Assembly (NCBI GenBank): GCA_049608925.1
Contig: JBMYXZ010000029.1
Span: 1-14,498 of the forward strand
DNA: 14,498 nucleotides
Reading direction: 5' to 3'
Source of the DNA: JBMYXZ01 sp049608925
GTDB lineage: Bacteria > Pseudomonadota > Alphaproteobacteria > JAGOMX01
Part shown: positions 13,793-14,498 of the stretch, in pieces
How positions within the stretch are numbered: position 1 is the first letter of the stretch
How the letters are laid out: each line of letters opens with the position of its first letter
Translations under genes and position numbers: made by a program
The notes under the pieces: model-generated
Told to the model about the DNA's origin: nothing
Database searches by the model: none
Seen by the model: the letters and a program-made list of their open reading frames with translations, nothing else

Positions 13793-14156
13793 CTAGGTTT
13801 CATACATCTGGCGATCAACCACAGTCCCATAAGCATTCCTGTATCCACGACGTCGCCAATCGTCATCATTCAGATCATCAATTCTGCGTGACAGGGACAG
13901 CTTCCACCCATCAAAGTCAGGATTAACATATGTTCGGTGCGGCAAAAATGCGGACATTAATAAGATCTCGCCTTGGTGAATTGTTGGCACATTAGGGACG
14001 GTCTTAACAATTTCATCAGCGTCGATGATATAACCACCGGATTGCTGACTTCCTTTTGCAGTCTGTTCCAAACCCAGTTTCTAGAATGTCTTGCAAGGCA
14101 GCCAGCGAATCCTCTCGATTTTCTGAAATCTCTAAAATCTTGGGCTGAATTTTCAT
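13793..14156 (-). pseudogene. Remnant of a phytanoyl-CoA dioxygenase-like gene (frameshift and missing middle)
   Basis: The 3' part (from about 14071 down to the stop at 13793) encodes 92 residues resembling the C-terminus of phytanoyl-CoA dioxygenase-type Fe(II)/2-oxoglutarate oxygenases: a GEILLMSAFLPHRTYVNP stretch with a possible distal iron-binding His, then KLSLSRRIDDL and DDDWRRRGYRNAYG. A proper gene start with AGGAGGG (14161-14167) and an ATG at 14156, overlapping the upstream stop as ATGA, opens a different frame (MKIQPKILEISENRED and on) that hits a stop after about 49 codons. The frames differ by one base, with the shift somewhere between about 14084 and 14010. Even when joined, the product would be about 120 residues, far below the roughly 250 usual for the family, and the HxD motif region is missing. 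So the gene looks both deleted and frameshifted. The family call rests on motif resemblance only. Confidence 0.6.
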
Positions 14157-14497
14157 GCAGCCCTCCTGCTTTCATTTATGATTGAAAAAACTCCATAATC
14201 TGCGTTTGGATGCCAAGTCTTTTGATTTTTTACCTGTTGATACCCTTTTTCAAGCAACAGATCCCCATGCACAGGGTTATTATAGATTATCACTGAATCA
14301 TGTGTTCTTATGTTTTCCAGAACTTGTTCCATCACAATTTCGTTGAATGGGTTATACATATAAAAAATGTTAATTTTTTTGCCAAAATCAAAGTTTACCT
14401 GGCTGGCATCTGCTTGAACCAAGGTATAATTTTCTGCAGAGATCCGTTTTAAATTCTGTTCGGCTATTGAAAGCAAAGACTGGCTGTAATCAATACC
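14153..14497 (-). CDS. SAM-dependent methyltransferase, 3' part
   Basis: The frame is open to the window edge, so the 5' part of the gene is missing. The visible 114 residues look like the second half of a class I methyltransferase: GIDYSQSLLSIAEQN (end of the SAM-binding region, with the Asp expected to contact the ribose), then VQADASQVNF and the IFYMYNPFNEIVMEQVLENI segment, whose YNPF resembles motif IV. The substrate cannot be told. A TTG near 14476 is internal because the frame continues upstream with family-like residues. The stop overlaps the ATG of the broken oxygenase gene (ATGA), so both formed one coupled operon on the - strand, convergent with the luxR-like genes. Confidence 0.75.
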   Translation of the reverse strand, partial: GIDYSQSLLSIAEQNLKRISAENYTLVQADASQVNFDFGKKINIFYMYNPFNEIVMEQVLENIRTHDSVIIYNNPVHGDLLLEKGYQQVKNQKTWHPNADYGVFSIINESRRAA

Positions 14498-14498
14498 A

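Noticed and set aside
14060..14084. Programmed frameshift joining the two parts of the oxygenase remnant
   Set aside because: The GGGTTT run is not in the frame needed for a classical slippery heptamer, the required shift is +1 (or -2), and the central part of the enzyme would still be missing.
13957..14175. An open frame of 72 codons on the - strand over the oxygenase remnant
   Set aside because: It overlaps both the methyltransferase end and the remnant in the third frame and shows no family-like motifs; the ATGA-coupled start with its ribosome site uses a different frame.

Overview
The window looks like a piece of an alphaproteobacterial chromosome. The radA-cvpA pair, the small Usg-family gene (a family known from alphaproteobacteria), and the mrp / hflK-hflC-degP order all fit that group. 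Base composition is moderate by eye, intergenic gaps are AT-rich, and there are three tandem LuxR-like regulators. Together these would suit a host-associated lineage such as Holosporales or Rickettsiales-like bacteria, but that placement is inference. No rRNA, tRNA, CRISPR array or insertion sequence was recognised.

Layout. (1) 2-2096, + strand: the 3' part of radA (DNA repair), cvpA (membrane protein) and rsmD (16S rRNA guanine-N2 methyltransferase), packed with 2-bp gaps or 1-bp overlaps. (2) 2090-3570, - strand: lemA-htpX, a membrane protein and a membrane zinc protease. (3) 3866-4129 +: usg, whose 3' end overlaps the convergent mrp gene (4077-4853 -). (4) 4961-8430 +: hflK-hflC-degP, an operon for membrane and periplasmic protein quality control, closed by a strong terminator at 8441-8478. 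(5) 8509-9459 +: a CaCA-family cation/Ca2+ antiporter. (6) 9456-10984, - strand: a SOUL-family lipoprotein gene translationally coupled to a secreted methionine sulfoxide reductase B that carries an extra NTF2-like domain. (7) 11103-13779 +: three paralogous LuxR-type regulators in tandem. (8) 13793-14497, - strand: a broken gene resembling phytanoyl-CoA dioxygenase, coupled to the 3' part of a SAM-dependent methyltransferase that runs off the window.

From 2.1 to 10.9 kb the theme is envelope proteostasis and repair. HtpX and the HflKC complex are tied to FtsH-type membrane protein turnover, DegP is a periplasmic protease/chaperone, and the secreted MsrB repairs oxidised methionines. The last 3.4 kb is different in character. 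It holds an expanded, diverging family of LuxR-like regulators with a shared, unusual sensor domain, next to a decaying small operon. This is the accessory-looking part of the window and the most interesting one.
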